DNA of 64,000 bases, from the NCBI GenBank assembly GCA_022495005.1, contig JAGYXB010001072.1, positions 1,240,001 through 1,304,000 of the forward strand, read 5' to 3'. Below the pieces are notes generated by a model, which was given only the letters and a program-made list of their open reading frames with translations, was not told the DNA's origin and made no database searches. Made by a program: the position numbers and the translations under genes. The stretch is from Rhyacophila brunnea (taxonomy: Eukaryota; Arthropoda; Insecta; Trichoptera; Rhyacophilidae). Positions 35,701 to 47,916 of the stretch are shown here, piece by piece (position 1 is the first letter of the stretch; each line of letters begins with the position of its first letter).

Positions 35701-36937
35701 TATGTCCCTATAGAAATATAGGTATGCAGTATTTTTGACAATTTTATTGTTCACACGACTGAGTATAGTAATGAAACTTTGTACTATGGACATTGTACAA
35801 CACGCATGCGCCGGCAAATGCCTGATCGATTGTTGACGCCGAATAGATGGACCCGGTAATAGAACATGGACCTCCGGTGTACCGACATATTATCGCACCA
35901 TGTGATCGACCTATTTTTTTCTTCAACTAGAGAAAAAAACTTATTTATGGAACGTAGATAGGAATGTAATGAAGGGGAAGAAAACCATTTCATTAATTTA
36001 TACTAAGTTGTTGATTATTATTTAGTTAAGATTTTTAGTCAAATATTAGATTTTTAAATAAACAAATATTTATTTTTAGATAATATAGTGAACTTTACGA
36101 AACATAATTTAATAAAAAAGTACATGGAAGTATCTACACAGAATGAGCTAAGTAGTAGACTATTAATTCTCTGGATATTTTATAAATCAGGAAATAATTT
36201 TTAAAAGTAGTTACTTAACTCCAAATAAAAATATTTTTACTGGCAATGCTAGATCACTTCCTATAGAGTGTTTTACATTATGTGATTTTTAGAAATCACT
36301 GAATTCAACATGAAATCGCTTAAAAACCACTTACTAGATATGGGACCAATTTTCAATAGTGGATAAATCCAATATGTTTATTTTTAAACAGCGTCAAATC
36401 AATTTCAACCAATCACGTAATTGCAAAAACTGAACTCATTCTCTTTAGTGCCACGCATTATGAATTTGATAAATAAGATAACGTGTTTGTTTTATTCCTA
36501 GTAAACCAATGACATTAATGTCATTGTAGTAAACACAAACTTATTAGGAAAGAGGATTGAAAATATCGCATTTTATCTCTTTGCAAAAAGTGGATTTGAC
36601 TAAATGTGAAAATTACCTCATGAAGTAAGATATCAGTTATACAGTTTGAAAAAGGTTTAAATTACAACAAAATAGTTTTTTTTAAATTTACTGAATTGCA
36701 AAGATCCAAAGATTCGAAAAAAGATCGATATGACTGATTAGAAATTTTAAGTACCTTCGTATGGTAGTAAAATGCAGTTTATTCAGTCAATTTAATTACA
36801 AAAACCACTTGATATCATTCTGATACTAGCTTATTAATGATATAGAATACAAATTCACAAAAAAACGTTCTTTAATTAATGTTTTCGAATTAAAAGTAAG
36901 TAGTATGGTATGTGTATAATGCGTAAGAATTCCACTA
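35701..36937. other. Stretch without a recognised gene
   Basis: AT-rich; the overlapping minus frames at 35744-35993 have no recognisable domain. Confidence 0.5.
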
Positions 36938-37110
36938 CCAAAGATCCTCGACATCTGCAGCGGATTCCAGCGACGGTCGTGGCTCGAACAGCTCGCGGCG
37001 TAGCGCGAGCCAGACGTCACAATAACTTGGACACAACTTATTTCTTACCTCTTCTTTCCTCCTTACATCTTCGGAGTATAGCACAATTCGACACGTCCGG
37101 AATCACTTCC
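36938..37110 (-). other. CpG-rich patch with exon-like frames
   Basis: An island of balanced composition in AT-rich DNA. On the minus strand one frame (about 36941-37019) reads DVWLALRRELFEPRPSLESA and on, ending near a GTAGTG donor-like site. Another upstream frame (about 37045-37112) reads EVIPDVSNCAILRRCKEERR and ends at a consensus donor GAG/GTAAGA. The two cannot both belong to one transcript through the 23-base gap between them. The plus strand is also open with a Ser-rich frame, so strand is uncertain. I do not recognise the protein. Confidence 0.25.
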
Positions 37111-37399
37111 TCAAAACGTTAATATGCACAAAGATTTTCTTGTCCACGGACACGGTCAGTGAATAAATTTGAATATAGTTTAAGGATCAATATTTGTACA
37201 TTTTAGGAATTCTATCGAAATATAATACAACACATCTGTTTGAGAAATTATGGAAAATTGAAGTAGGTAGTAAAATAATATATATATAACATAATATATA
37301 TTGATAATAAAATATTTTTTGGATACGCTTAGACCTCTGATTATGTAAAATGAACTACAAACTAAAGGCACAGACATTGGTTTATCCAGGGTTACACTT
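37111..37399. other. Stretch without a recognised gene
   Basis: AT-rich, with an ATATATATAT tract at about 37281; nothing recognised. Confidence 0.5.
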
Positions 37400-37680
37400 T
37401 TATTAAGGTGACAGCCAAGGCGATTTTTTTACCACCATGCAACGGCAAACTTTGATTATTGTGTGTCAATATTCGAAAACTTTATAACTGAAGTGGATTT
37501 ATTGAAAAATACAAAAAATCGTTAAAATACACTGAATACCCTTAATTTTACCTGGAACACCATTTGGGGAACGTTTCTGTATAGCGCCACACTGTTTTTA
37601 ACCCTAGCAATAGGTAGGGGGCCCGACAAAGATCCTGGCCTAGGGGCACGCTTCAGTATATGGGGGCCATGGTGACAGAC
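37400..37680 (+). repeat. Dispersed repeat, family shared with 4560-4925
   Basis: Colinear blocks shared with the first copy: TTTGATTATTGTGTG, AAAATACACTGAAT, GAACACCATTTG, AATAGGTAGGGGGCCCG, AAAGATCCTGGCCTAGGGGC and CAGTATATGGGGGCCATGG. The minus frame 37522-37863 overlaps it and is not a gene. The family is unidentified. Confidence 0.6.
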
Positions 37681-38194
37681 AGCATGCTTAAATATATGAA
37701 GGCGCATTTGGTAATTTCTCGACCACAATATACACACACTGTGTGTGTTAATTGATAATATTTGAGCGGAAATGTGCGGACACATTGGGAGAATATTAGC
37801 GCATGTACACGTGCATGAATTTACTGTCAGCAATGGCATGCGACAATAACTGTTTACATGCAAAAGTGCTGATTGTCATGACAATCTCATTCTTAAAACG
37901 TAAGCGAGACGCATTGTCGTCGTGTTGTGTGGTGCTATTTTTGACAGGTTGTGAAAATCAAAATGCTTTGCGCGTGTATTTCGTATTTTTTTCCGGAAGG
38001 TTTGCCGTTATCGTTATAACACATGAAAATTCAAAAGCCGCTGAACTTTTTCGATTCATGCATGCAATCTTGCAACTTGCACGATATGTTTTGCATTTGG
38101 ATTTTATTGTTATGGTCGCGACAATATGTACTGCCTCGTGTAAATGGGCTATTAGACAACAATGCTATATAAAGCAATACCATTTTAGAGTCTT
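37681..38194. other. Stretch without a recognised gene
   Basis: The 150-codon plus frame (37803-38255), the longest in the window after those in repeats, has no recognisable domain. It ends inside a LINE fragment, so it is most likely chance. Confidence 0.5.
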
Positions 38195-38362
38195 GAGGCT
38201 GTATGGACTCGTAGCTCTCCGACTGATATCGATTCTTCTAGGTATGTTTACATGATGTAGTTTAAAGTTTAAAAGAGTTCTATAATATTATGTATCTACA
38301 CATATTTTTTTCAGACTTATACACGGTTTAAGTAAATGGAAACTGCCATTCTTGGTAGTAAT
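38195..38362 (+). mobile_element. CR1/Jockey-like LINE fragment
   Basis: Matches bases 1-150 block by block: GTAGCTCTCCGACTGAT, TCTAGGTATGTTTACAT, GTAGTTTAAAGTTTAAAAG, ATTTTTTTCAGACTTATACA and CTGCCATTCTTGGT. It covers only part of the RT C-terminus and lacks the 3' UTR. Dead. Confidence 0.75.
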
Positions 38363-39492
38363 GTGGTCAAAGAGATAAATAACGCCTCCATTCTAGACGT
38401 ACTATTATGTAAATGACGATATTTGATGCCATTCGAAGTTATAAAACAATTACCCCCTGATAAACTAATCCGGACATTTATCCCCGGAGAATATCCTCCA
38501 AGTAATAAACCATCAAATAAAATTTAAAAAAAAATATTTAAATAAAATTTCCTTGATACAACAAACAAAACATACAAAAACATATTAGACAAAATAATTA
38601 ATACCTTATAAATTAAATTTAAAAAAAAAATACCTACCATTATCGCCGTTCAATGATGATAGTTATAGTGATCGTGTTGTCTTGCACAAATTACAAATTT
38701 TGTACCGACTATATTATTTTAAAATTGGTACTACTTTAACATAACCAATTATTTAGGTATATTGACAGAACATAGATTTAAAAATATAGCTGGATACGTC
38801 GGAGTTGTCCAGATGTTTCGTCATCGTATGATAAAAAAATACAAGGTATGTTGGTTGGTGAGTTATCTGTGTCCGTCCTGAACCGGTCAGTCCGGTATAA
38901 TCATTTATTGACAGGCGGTGATATACCGATAGATGATTTATTCTCGTAAATTGGGTGATGTAGGAAAAGAAAGTTTACGATGACTTGAATTGTCACAGAT
39001 TGGTAGATAAGAGTTTGTAAGTATTACACATTACACACAGTAAGTATAAAGTATTTTGTCTTCGCCAAAAATACTTTGTTGACATTTTGCTATAGATAGA
39101 AGAGAAGGCATTCAATCACTGTTTTTTTTTCTGGTTACTACTCAACTTGTTTTGACGACAGTGTTGCTAGAAACACATAAATATCACGTTACGTGAGCGG
39201 TCGTGGTATAATAATCAGAACATTCAACAATATTATGGGAATTGTCTGTTAGGTGGTACCATTTTAAACCACTAACATCAAAGATACGTGAGAACACGTG
39301 ACTAAAAAATGTGTAATTTTCATAAAATAAAAAAAAACTCAATTCGGCTTAAAATGTGATAAATTTTAAATAAAAAATAAAACAATATTTCAGCCTTTTT
39401 GCCAGTAGCGCATGCCTACCATGAGGTCATGTGACGTGATCGTTATGTGTTCCTGGCATTATAATCCGAGCCAATATATTGTATATGCTTGT

Positions 39493-39552
39493 AATTCGTC
39501 CGGATTTAGTTTTGGGCTGAGTCTGGTTGATCCAGATTAAATCCGGCGAATT
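39493..39552. repeat. 60-bp hairpin
   Basis: AATTCGTCCGGATTTA at the left pairs with TAAATCCGGCGAATT at the right, with an inner partial stem (TCTGG/CCAGA). It could be a very small MITE or a deletion relic of one. No flanking duplication was identified. Confidence 0.7.
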
Positions 39553-40438
39553 GTTAACATATTATATAGGTCATAAGACGTAGCATAAGGAAGTACCTAG
39601 GCGTATAATACATATTATTTAAAAAATGAATAATACGATTAATTAATCTATTTACTATTCTGTATATCATTATCGAGTGCACTATATTAAAATATTATGG
39701 CGTCATTGTTATGGTATGTTACATATTATTTAAGTGGTACCACATTGTGCTATTATTGTGTGATTGATTGCAGAGGTCAAGCAGTTCCGACTTTTTTCTT
39801 TCGAATGGTTTGCATAATAATACCGTAATTACTGGGCCATCGAACCTTGGAATAATAATGTAACGGTGAGATGGAAATTTAGCATAATGTTAACATTGAA
39901 TGCCAACTCCTAATGGTGGAGAAGTCCAGTAGGGAAGTGTGGTACATGTTTTGAAAGTGCCGCCAAAATTAGTGTTATTCCATTAGTTTACATTGTTTAC
40001 AATATCGTAACATTTTTTTGATTTTTGAAAGTTGAGAAAGCTGTTGATAATAAAATTTTCGTGTAAGATTGAAATGAGTATAATACTGCAAAATACAACA
40101 AAGCGGTCCTGTTACTCCAAAGCGTAAAGCATTGGCTTCTCTTTTGGGGGATTCGCGTTCATTTCCCGGTGAAGTCACAATACAGTGACAATAGAGTGAA
40201 ATTTCAGTATTCTATATTTATTCAGTATTTCTATCAAGTACAAATTCTTTTGATCGTTTAAGCTAGTCATGTCAAGTTATATGATTCAATAGAAAATTTA
40301 AAAACGTGGTATATAAAAAGTTCTTTTTATTTTGTAGTTATTAAAAATTTTCTTGCACTTATTTCGTTTTCTAAATGTCATCACACTCATCACTCATCGG
40401 GTAATTATATTTTGTTGTTGACCAAGTGATTATAATAA

Positions 40439-40468
40439 GTATACGGGTATTATGTATTACCAGTATAC
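40439..40468. repeat. Short hairpin
   Basis: GTATACGGGTATT and ATTACCAGTATAC pair with two mismatches across a 4-base loop. Significance unknown. Confidence 0.5.
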
Positions 40469-41589
40469 CCGGCAGTTATTTTTTTTAGATAAATCTTTTC
40501 AATATGAACACACATACTAATTTCCTTCTTTAATTACTTTACTGTATGTGTAGATACTGTTGCTATATAAAAAGAAGAATACAATAAAATTGTACTAGGT
40601 AGCACACAAAACATTACGTTATTTTGGTAAATAAACGTAGATTTATACAAAATATAATACAAATTTAGTCAAAATAATCAACTATACAGATATAATTATT
40701 ACTTTATAATGACCAATTAATCACTCGGTTCGTAACATATTTATTTTTTAAGAGTGGCTTCTCCAATGAACCTGAAACTTGGAAATAAAAGGAGAACAAA
40801 AAATACACAGTGACAGTCCAACAACTAAATATAACGAATACATATTATTATAGCAGTGTTACGTCAGAATTTTTAAAAAAGTGTGAAACAAACTGACATT
40901 ATTATCTCAATGTTGCAGTTAACTATACGTTCGTGTGGTAATTGCTTTATCGCCCAATTGTGTACACGTAAAAATAATAAACTAAAAATCCATTTAGAGA
41001 AGTGTTAACTAGATAAGCTGTATTTTTGTAGGTGCCGCGGGTAATTTGTTAATTCCCAAATGAGTGAAGCAATAGCATAACAACAGGCCTCTGAACTGAT
41101 TTATATGCAATAATTGAGATAAAATCAGTACAGAAACGTTTCCAGGTGTTGTTTTCTTAAATATTATATTTAAGATGTAATTAATCACGGCGTGCGTTGT
41201 CAGTGAGAGGTGAAACTAAAAAAAATGCAGATAAATAATGATTATATCACTGAAAGCGCGGGGTAAGCACATTTGTGTTGATCAAAGATTACCAATTGTA
41301 GAATTTTCCAGAAACTCATGTATCACTAAAATAAATCTTGAGATTGTCATTGATTTAACTTTAATTTTATAGAGGATATTTGTATTACACCTCAGCAGTG
41401 AAGCGTGCCTATTGAAGGCTGAGATAGATAATTGAAAAATATCTAGGACAGCCATATTTATGGGATTTGAATTTGAATTATGTTTCATCTTCTGTATTTA
41501 CTAATACAATTTATAGAACATAAAATATTATATTTGACTTTCTAATAAAAAGATATTTCACTTAAAAAAGACAACATGCATTAAAATAG

Positions 41590-41660
41590 ATATTTTATAA
41601 AAAAAGTGATGCCCAACCGGGTTCGAACTCGTGCCAAAATATCTACGGCTTTACTGATGT
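41590..41660 (-). mobile_element. tRNA-like SINE scrap
   Basis: A B box is clear on the minus strand (GAGTTCGAACCCGGTTGGGC, about 41611-41630), followed by an AT-rich tail. The A box is not convincing. Probably a truncated SINE. Confidence 0.5.
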
Positions 41661-41704
41661 TTGTAAATGAGTCATTCGAAACATTTTGCAATCTATGTAC
41701 CTAC

Positions 41705-41918
41705 CAGTGATGCCAACTGTACTATAATTATAATACAATACTATAATTTTAATCCTGCGAAAAATGTAATATACTATAATTTTACGCCAAATATACCAAA
41801 ATACTATAATTTGAAAGGATTAAAGACTCAAAATGTTCCTGTACTATATATTTTTTAGAAATACTATATTTTTTACGCCTTTGTACTATAATCACCATAG
41901 AAAAAGATGGCAACACTT
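41705..41918. mobile_element. hAT MITE with perfect 8-bp duplication
   Basis: 214 bp. The left end is CAGTGATGCCAACTGTACTA and the right end read inward is AAGTGTTGCCATCTTTTTCT. GTACCTAC flanks both sides exactly (41697-41704, 41919-41926). The interior is built of about nine loose copies of TACTATAATTTT in both orientations. No coding capacity; the 63-codon frame at 41667-41858 translates the repeat. Confidence 0.85.
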
Positions 41919-42148
41919 GTACCTACTTATATTTAACACGACGTCAATTTTATACGAAGATTTTGTGTATTACTATGATATAAATTTTAAAATAATAATA
42001 TAAATATTATTTAGTATTGTAAAATAAGTTTAATAAAACCGAATTTCCATGTCCGACTTAAAATTGTTTTTTTTAAGGCGACAGAGTGGAAAGCACCACC
42101 CCTATTCAGAATACACAGAAAATAACCTAGATTATACCGACTAATTGG

Positions 42149-42313
42149 TAGGGCTCGAAATGGACCGGAGCGCCGTTCCGGTTCGTAAAATCCCCAAAAT
42201 TATCGCTCCGTCTCGTGGAACAAATAATTTGATCGCCTGAGCGAGATAGGCCATAATATAACAAAAAATCTAACACGCTCTCTTCGTAAAATTTTCCATT
42301 TCGTATATAGGTA
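42149..42313. mobile_element. hAT-like MITE remnant, inverted relative of 10209-10422
   Basis: Begins TAGGGCTCGAAATGGACCGG. The right end read inward is TATATACGAAATGGAAAATT then TTACGAAGAGAGC, matching the left end of the 10209 copy. The flanks (CTAATTGG and GGTAATTA) do not form a clean duplication. The minus frame 42127-42357 lies across it and is not a gene. Confidence 0.55.
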
Positions 42314-42439
42314 ATTATTATACTTATAAAAAAATCAATAATATTTTCGGAATACATTTTCTTTTTTTTCCTTTTTTAAAATCGTGCATTTTTCTTACGA
42401 TCATAGTAATAAGATACTGATGAGTAATAACCATACTAT

Positions 42440-42483
42440 TTAAATCCGGATAATCGAAAATTTGTGTAGTCGAGGTTCTACTG
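42440..42483 (-). mobile_element. Solo terminus of a pogo/Tigger-like element
   Basis: Read on the minus strand from 42483: CAGTAGAACCTCGACTACAC, a typical terminal inverted repeat of pogo/Tigger-type Tc1-mariner elements, next to the dinucleotide TA (42484-42485) expected as target. The opposite terminus is not seen nearby, so only one end survives. Confidence 0.5.
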
Positions 42484-42485
42484 TA

Positions 42486-42711
42486 TGTAACAATATTTAT
42501 TATGTTTTACCATGGGTTCAAACCATGTCCACATGATAGATTAAAAGTACAACGGCGAATTTACTTATCTCGTATGTTAAAAATATTTACTATGTACCTA
42601 GTTACATTATAATAACATGTAGACATAAACATGATAATTATTAATATCCCAGCCATATGTGTGTACGAATGCAACAAATCAGCGATGCTTTCGTTTGACA
42701 TCTGAATTATT
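42486..42711. other. AT-rich spacer
   Basis: Nothing recognised. Confidence 0.5.
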
Positions 42712-42900
42712 TAAGGCCGGGTCGGAATCCGCGGCATTTCGCCAGGCGTGGTCAACCCGTGGGCCGCGACCCGCCGCCGGCCACGTCTTATCTGCGAATC
42801 GTCGCCTCGCCGATGCGCTCGATTATTTACGATCGCTGCAAAGATTACCGGGAAGGCCAGGGAGGAACTGGTTTAGCGTGTGCCATGGTGGTCGAAACTA
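42712..42900 (+). other. CpG-rich island with open frames, unidentified
   Basis: About 190 bp of strongly GC- and CpG-rich sequence in AT-rich surroundings. A 96-codon plus frame (42659-42949) crosses it (FRQAWSTRGPRPAAGHVL within), and a second plus frame stays open through the island as well. I recognise no family in either. It could be an exon, a promoter-type CpG patch or an old foreign insert. Confidence 0.25.
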
Positions 42901-43867
42901 CCCGATGATGATAAGAACGCTAATGAAGGTGCTGTATCCTAAATGTTGAAGGGATAATGGTAATAGCATGCGTAACTATTTTTTTTAATGAAACAAGTAT
43001 CTTATTAAAAATTGATTTGGCATAAGTTATTATTTAATTAATAGAAGGAAAATTAGGTCGAATAATTCATTTAACTAAGAAAACTGAGTGGTAGAGATGG
43101 ACCAAAGAAATTGGCGAGACCCTTTGCTACTACTATTTTCTAAAATTGGAGCGTAACATGGTCAAGTAAGAAGGAAGGATTGCATTTTAAAAGTATATAA
43201 TGTAAAAGTAAATTATCACTTTCGCTGTTAAGCGGAGTCTATTTATGGTATGGGGAATGGAGCCATGGATGCTATATTAACAGAGTTTTTACGATGAAAA
43301 GTTCGAAGCCCTTCGAGAAACCTATTATGCCCTTGAATCAAAGACACATTGAAAAAACGACGTATTTTTTTAATAACCGTCATACCTACATCTACAAAAA
43401 AATGATTATGCAAAATGAGGACAAGTCAGCAATAAAAACCGCAAGGAAGTTTTTAATTTAATACTGTTTTGACTGAACACATCAAATTAAACAATGTAGC
43501 ATTCTTCACTGGAAACACATAATTGAGCTGGGTCGAACACAAGTATTTTGCTTGCAAGGTGATAGATAGGTTTGATCAGTCCAACGAGATTCATAATTTT
43601 GAAAGCGTTTTTCGAATAAATACGTTTTTAAGGCTTTTCCAAGTTATGTGTTAATAAGGAAATTCTTTTGTTTCCGAAACTTTAGATAGAAATATCCAAT
43701 ACATTTCAAATTTGTATAATTGACGTTACTTCAATCAGTAAATCACAGATTAAAAAAAGAATATTGAATATATCCCTTTATATAATGTAAAAGTAGGTAC
43801 TTATATAAACAAAATAAAATGACTGAATCATATGATAACTGCCACGAAATGAAGTCCTGGCATTGTA
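42901..43867. other. Stretch without a recognised gene
   Basis: AT-rich; nothing recognised. Confidence 0.5.
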
Positions 43868-44060
43868 AAATCGGTCCTGCAGACTGGTTCCGAAACGAGG
43901 CGCCGCCCTCGACGCCCACGCCTTAGGGCGGCGCGCCCTACTCCCTACGCCCTCGATGGCAGCCCGCCCAACATTTCATCTGGTCGCAGATTTTATCGTC
44001 AGCGCAGATAGCGAAATGCACCATCGCTGATACATCGATGCCCTGGGCCAATTTCGGACG
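43868..44060. other. Second CpG-rich patch, unidentified
   Basis: GC-rich sequence with CCGCCCT/AGGGCGG inverted words (about 43903-43930) and a GATGCCCTGGGCC junction near 44038 that resembles a hAT end (CAGGGC read on the other strand). No matching opposite end or duplication was found and no protein is recognised. Probably part of an old element. Confidence 0.3.
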
Positions 44061-44149
44061 AGAGGGTTCAATATCGACGAATGGAAAATCTTGAAAGAAT
44101 TATAGGGATACTTTTACAAAGGTAACAAAAATCATATATTTTTGGAATC

Positions 44150-44235
44150 GTTATCATCACTAGGCAGAATCGAGTCACTATTAGATGAAGGCATACCTAA
44201 GCTACCTTTAACTCTTTTTAATTTATCACATTTAA
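44150..44235 (-). mobile_element. Extreme 3' end of an RTE-type LINE
   Basis: Read on the minus strand it gives AGCTTAGGTATGCCTTCATC then CTAATAGTGACTCGATTCTG and a GATGATAACG tail. This matches the GAGGCCTTCATCCAGCAGTG..TGATGATGATGA end of the copy at 17215. Very short and decayed. Confidence 0.6.
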
Positions 44236-45103
44236 TGTTTATATATTATTATAAATTGTGGATAAAAACTATAACTATTTTGTCAGCACGCTTTGTCCAC
44301 CGCAGAGAACTGTAAGTTCTTAAAAAAAATTTCATTCATACAAAAAATATAAAGAATAATACAGTTTGTTGTTAAAAAGCAACACCATGCAATTAAATCT
44401 CTCGGTCATTGAGTTTTCACTATCACATATTTATTTTTTAATCAATTAGTCAATCTAGCAGGTTTTATGGCTATCCTGTACCCGTCTAGAGCTTTATGGG
44501 TACCTATCACTGTGAATGGAAATAACATGGAAAACAATAACTTTTGGAGTGTGGATTTATTTTAATAAAACAGTTAATTTACCCTGTGATTAGAATATAT
44601 GTTTTAAAAACATATTGAAAACTTCTACATTGATAATAATTGATAATGTATTAATATATTTTATTCATTCCTCTTAAGGTTTCTTCTTCTTTTTAAGACT
44701 AAAACAGGTCACGTGAACTAATGACAGTGTGCAGTGGAAACATGAGTGTAAAGTGAAACAATCACAAGCATCAAGAATATGAGAAAATCACATAAATATA
44801 TTGTGGTTTTACCAGGAATCATTCCTGAAGCTCCCAGATTAAAGGACGGCCGCCTTACGCACTGGATTACGAGGGCCTTGTTATATAATAATACATTTGG
44901 CCTACAAACGATTTAAGTCTCGTAGATAGACACATTATTTTGTAACTACATCCTAATTATTTTATGCAATATTTACTATACGCCAAAAATTTAATATGAA
45001 ATTAAGAAACAAATTAAAGAAACAATTAGTAGGTATGTAACATATTATGATTATAATAAAATGGAGTATACAATTACGATTATTTAAAATTTAAGCAATC
45101 CCT
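44236..45103. other. Stretch without a recognised gene
   Basis: AT-rich; nothing recognised. Confidence 0.5.
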
Positions 45104-45414
45104 GTGGGTCTATTCTATACTCATCGACCGCTAAAGTGATAACGTGATAAATATGATCGAATTTATGGTAGGTTTGTATCAAAGTATTAGCACTTATTGT
45201 AACAATTACAATAAGTTATTGTACTTGTTGCAATAAGTGCTATATTTTAACAGCAGCAAGAGAGGTACTGTTAAAATATAGTACTTATTGCAACAATTAG
45301 AACCAACTTATAGTAATTGTTACAATAAGTGCTAATACTTTGATACAAACCTACCCTAAGTTTGATAGCATTTATCACTTTAGCGGTCGATAAGTAGGTA
45401 TAGAATAGACCCAC
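45104..45414. mobile_element. Palindromic MITE, copy B
   Basis: 311 bp; same ends (GTGGGTCTATTCTAT and inverse) and same internal order as copy A at 2656-2962. Shared words include GGTAGGTTTGTATCAAA, AGCACTTATTGTAACAATT and the centre TATTTTAACAGCAGCAAGA. The inner arm where copy A has CACGAAGCCGG is ACAATAAGTTATTGTACTTG here, so the middle of the arms differs more than the ends. Both sides begin CCT and end TGA outside the repeat, which may be part of the element. Confidence 0.85.
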
Positions 45415-47426
45415 TGAAACGATTGCAATTTAGTTTCACGTATTCTTATTTATTAAGACTACGCGATAATACAATAATTATTAAGTTATGATTTGATCAC
45501 CCCAAAGCGAAGAAGTATATAGGGGTAAGAAGAGTCATCTTATGAGGCCATCTGTGGCTGCCAGTGCCCTCCCACGGGGTTTTCAGACCACCATACAAAA
45601 ACAGATACAAGGGAGAAGAACTGATAAACGTTAAGAAAACAAAATTATAAATTATATTCAATTCTACTAGTTATTTTATTAATCGATAGCTATTTCGGCT
45701 GTAGTCTAAATACTGAGGTTCCAACCAAAACAGTTTTATCGAAAAATTCAACCCGTAGAATTTAATACTTATAGGTAATTTACATTATGATTTTGTAAAC
45801 AAAAATTCTTAATTAATTAGTAAGTAAATTATTGAATTAAATACATTTTAAGAACCATTACTGTTTTCGTCTGTTATGACATCTTAAACTGATAGTATTT
45901 GACCTCCTTACACCAAGAATTAAAGGTAAAAAATTAAATGCCTACTTACCTATATTATTTTGAATACGAATTTGTTAATGATTTCATTTTGATGAGATTC
46001 TTATAACATTTTTAATACGGGTAGGTTCTTTTTAGCCGATAGTAGGTACCTAATAAAAATTGTTATATACAAATACCAACTGGGGATCATTATATAACAG
46101 ATTTTCTGTCCACAATACAATTTATATTTTATATAGTATTATTGCAGATCTCCAAGCCAACAACACATATTCCGAGAACTAGTAGTTAATGTCAGTTCGA
46201 TAAATAAAGAAAGAGATAAATATGATATGTCCTATTCAGGCAGTTAATTATCCCGGAAAGTTAACTGTCAGGCGTGATATTTTTTAACATGGCCAGTCAA
46301 AACCGCGTTAACAGGGAGCTGTCAAAATAAATGACGTTGAATAGTAGGTACCTACTGCAAAATATTGGTAACGTGTCATACTTGATTCTAATCGGATGCA
46401 TTTGAGTAATGTCGTGTAATATTAGTGTATATAATAATTGGTTTTTAGTTAAATAATTCTAACATCCTTAGAAATGACAATCTATCTATATGATATGAAA
46501 GGAAGAGTTGTTAGTATCACGTACTAAATGATTTTAGTTATATAGTTGAAAAGTAGGTTAAAAACAGCGACATGGAAAAGGCAAACGTCCAAGAATATTG
46601 GTTACAATGACAGAGAACGTGGCGGCTGTTGAGCTGAATGAAAGTGAATGATAAGAAGTAGTGTAGTGCAGATAGCTAAATTGGTCATCAACCTCAAAGG
46701 ATAATTTAATAATTCCCAGGTGAGGTTGTAATCATGCATGTAAGATACGTAGGTGTATGTTTAAATATGAAACGCGTGACGGATCGGCGACCCGCGAACT
46801 ATGAAGCGCAAATTAAGATATTCTCCATGTTGTGATGATACAACACGACATGGTCTAAGTGCCGTGAAGATTCTTGTCGGACGGATGATACGGCGATGTG
46901 TGTCGAGAATGTGGATTTTTACTCGAACGCCGGGTTTATATCATAATATCGGCGTTGATGGTAACACTGTTTGACATACATTATATGTAGGCGTTGAGGA
47001 AATTTCAGCTCTTATAAGCAAGATTTTGCACGAAAGACATAATTTTTAGGAAAATGCGTAAAACATTATTCTTTTTCAATTTTAATTAATGTAAAAGTCT
47101 ACACTAAAATTAGCACTAGCAATTCCATAATACCGCATGATTGGTTGATTCCGAAATTCCGGAATAGAAAATGCTACAATCGTAGAGTATCGGGATTAGC
47201 TTTAATACTATTTGTATCTAACAAATGAATGTAAACGAATGACGAAAAATCAAAAAAAGGTTAGATTTTAAATACAACGATTTAAAAATAATTTAAATTA
47301 CAAATTTCATTACAAACACTAATATCTCTTACAACAATATAGAATAATTCCTTTCTACTTAATAATGTCACTTTTATATTATCATTGATTGAGTGAACAG
47401 ATATAAATACTTGTAGTTTGTAGGTA
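45415..47426. other. Long stretch without a recognised gene
   Basis: AT-rich with several GTAGGTACCT words. A balanced patch at 46775-46960 has no open frame of note. Confidence 0.5.
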
Positions 47427-47434
47427 TACATGTC

Positions 47435-47908
47435 CAGAGACGTCCATAGACAAAATGCCGCCCCTAGGCAGCATCAAAATGCCGCCAATTTTTTTTATAC
47501 AGTTTTATCATCCTTTCATGACTCCAATATCTAAGAAATATGTTGTATGGATACATTACTAACAAAAGATATACTACTGAAATATACAAAATTAAATTTA
47601 GATATAAAAAGCGAATAATTAATTATAATATAGGTAATTATGTTAGACATTTACCCAAATCACCAGAAGTCTGAGCTTCTATTTGGTGGATATTTCTGAC
47701 ACATTTGGTTTGTACCATTTAGCAATATACAGATTTATTATTTTCACACCATTTTTACTGCTATTATTTATTGTACAACAATATGTAAACAAAATAATTT
47801 TATGTATTTCTATATAGGTACCAAATGATTCTCCTCGATTTGCCGCCCTTCGAGTAACTGGCGCCCCCAAGCGACGCTCAATCTGCCTACCCCCACGGGA
47901 CGTCACTG
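47435..47908. mobile_element. Non-autonomous hAT element
   Basis: Left end CAGAGACGTCCATAGACAAA; right end read inward CAGTGACGTCCCGTGGGGGT. Flanks are TACATGTC (47427-47434) and TGCATGTC (47909-47916), an 8-bp duplication with one change. Subterminal AATGCCGCC words are on the left and TGCCGCCCTTCGAG on the right. No transposase; the 116-codon minus frame 47679-48029 crosses the right end and is not a gene. Confidence 0.8.
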
Positions 47909-47916
47909 TGCATGTC

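Larger units (their letters stand above)
38363..41589. other. Long AT-rich stretch with two small hairpins
   Basis: No gene recognised. The 67- and 68-codon minus frames (39975-40178, 41282-41488) have no domain. Hairpins at 39493-39552 and 40439-40468 are listed separately. Confidence 0.5.

Noticed and set aside
37803..38255. 150-codon open frame
   Set aside because: No recognisable domain, no codon pattern, and its end lies inside a CR1-like LINE fragment.
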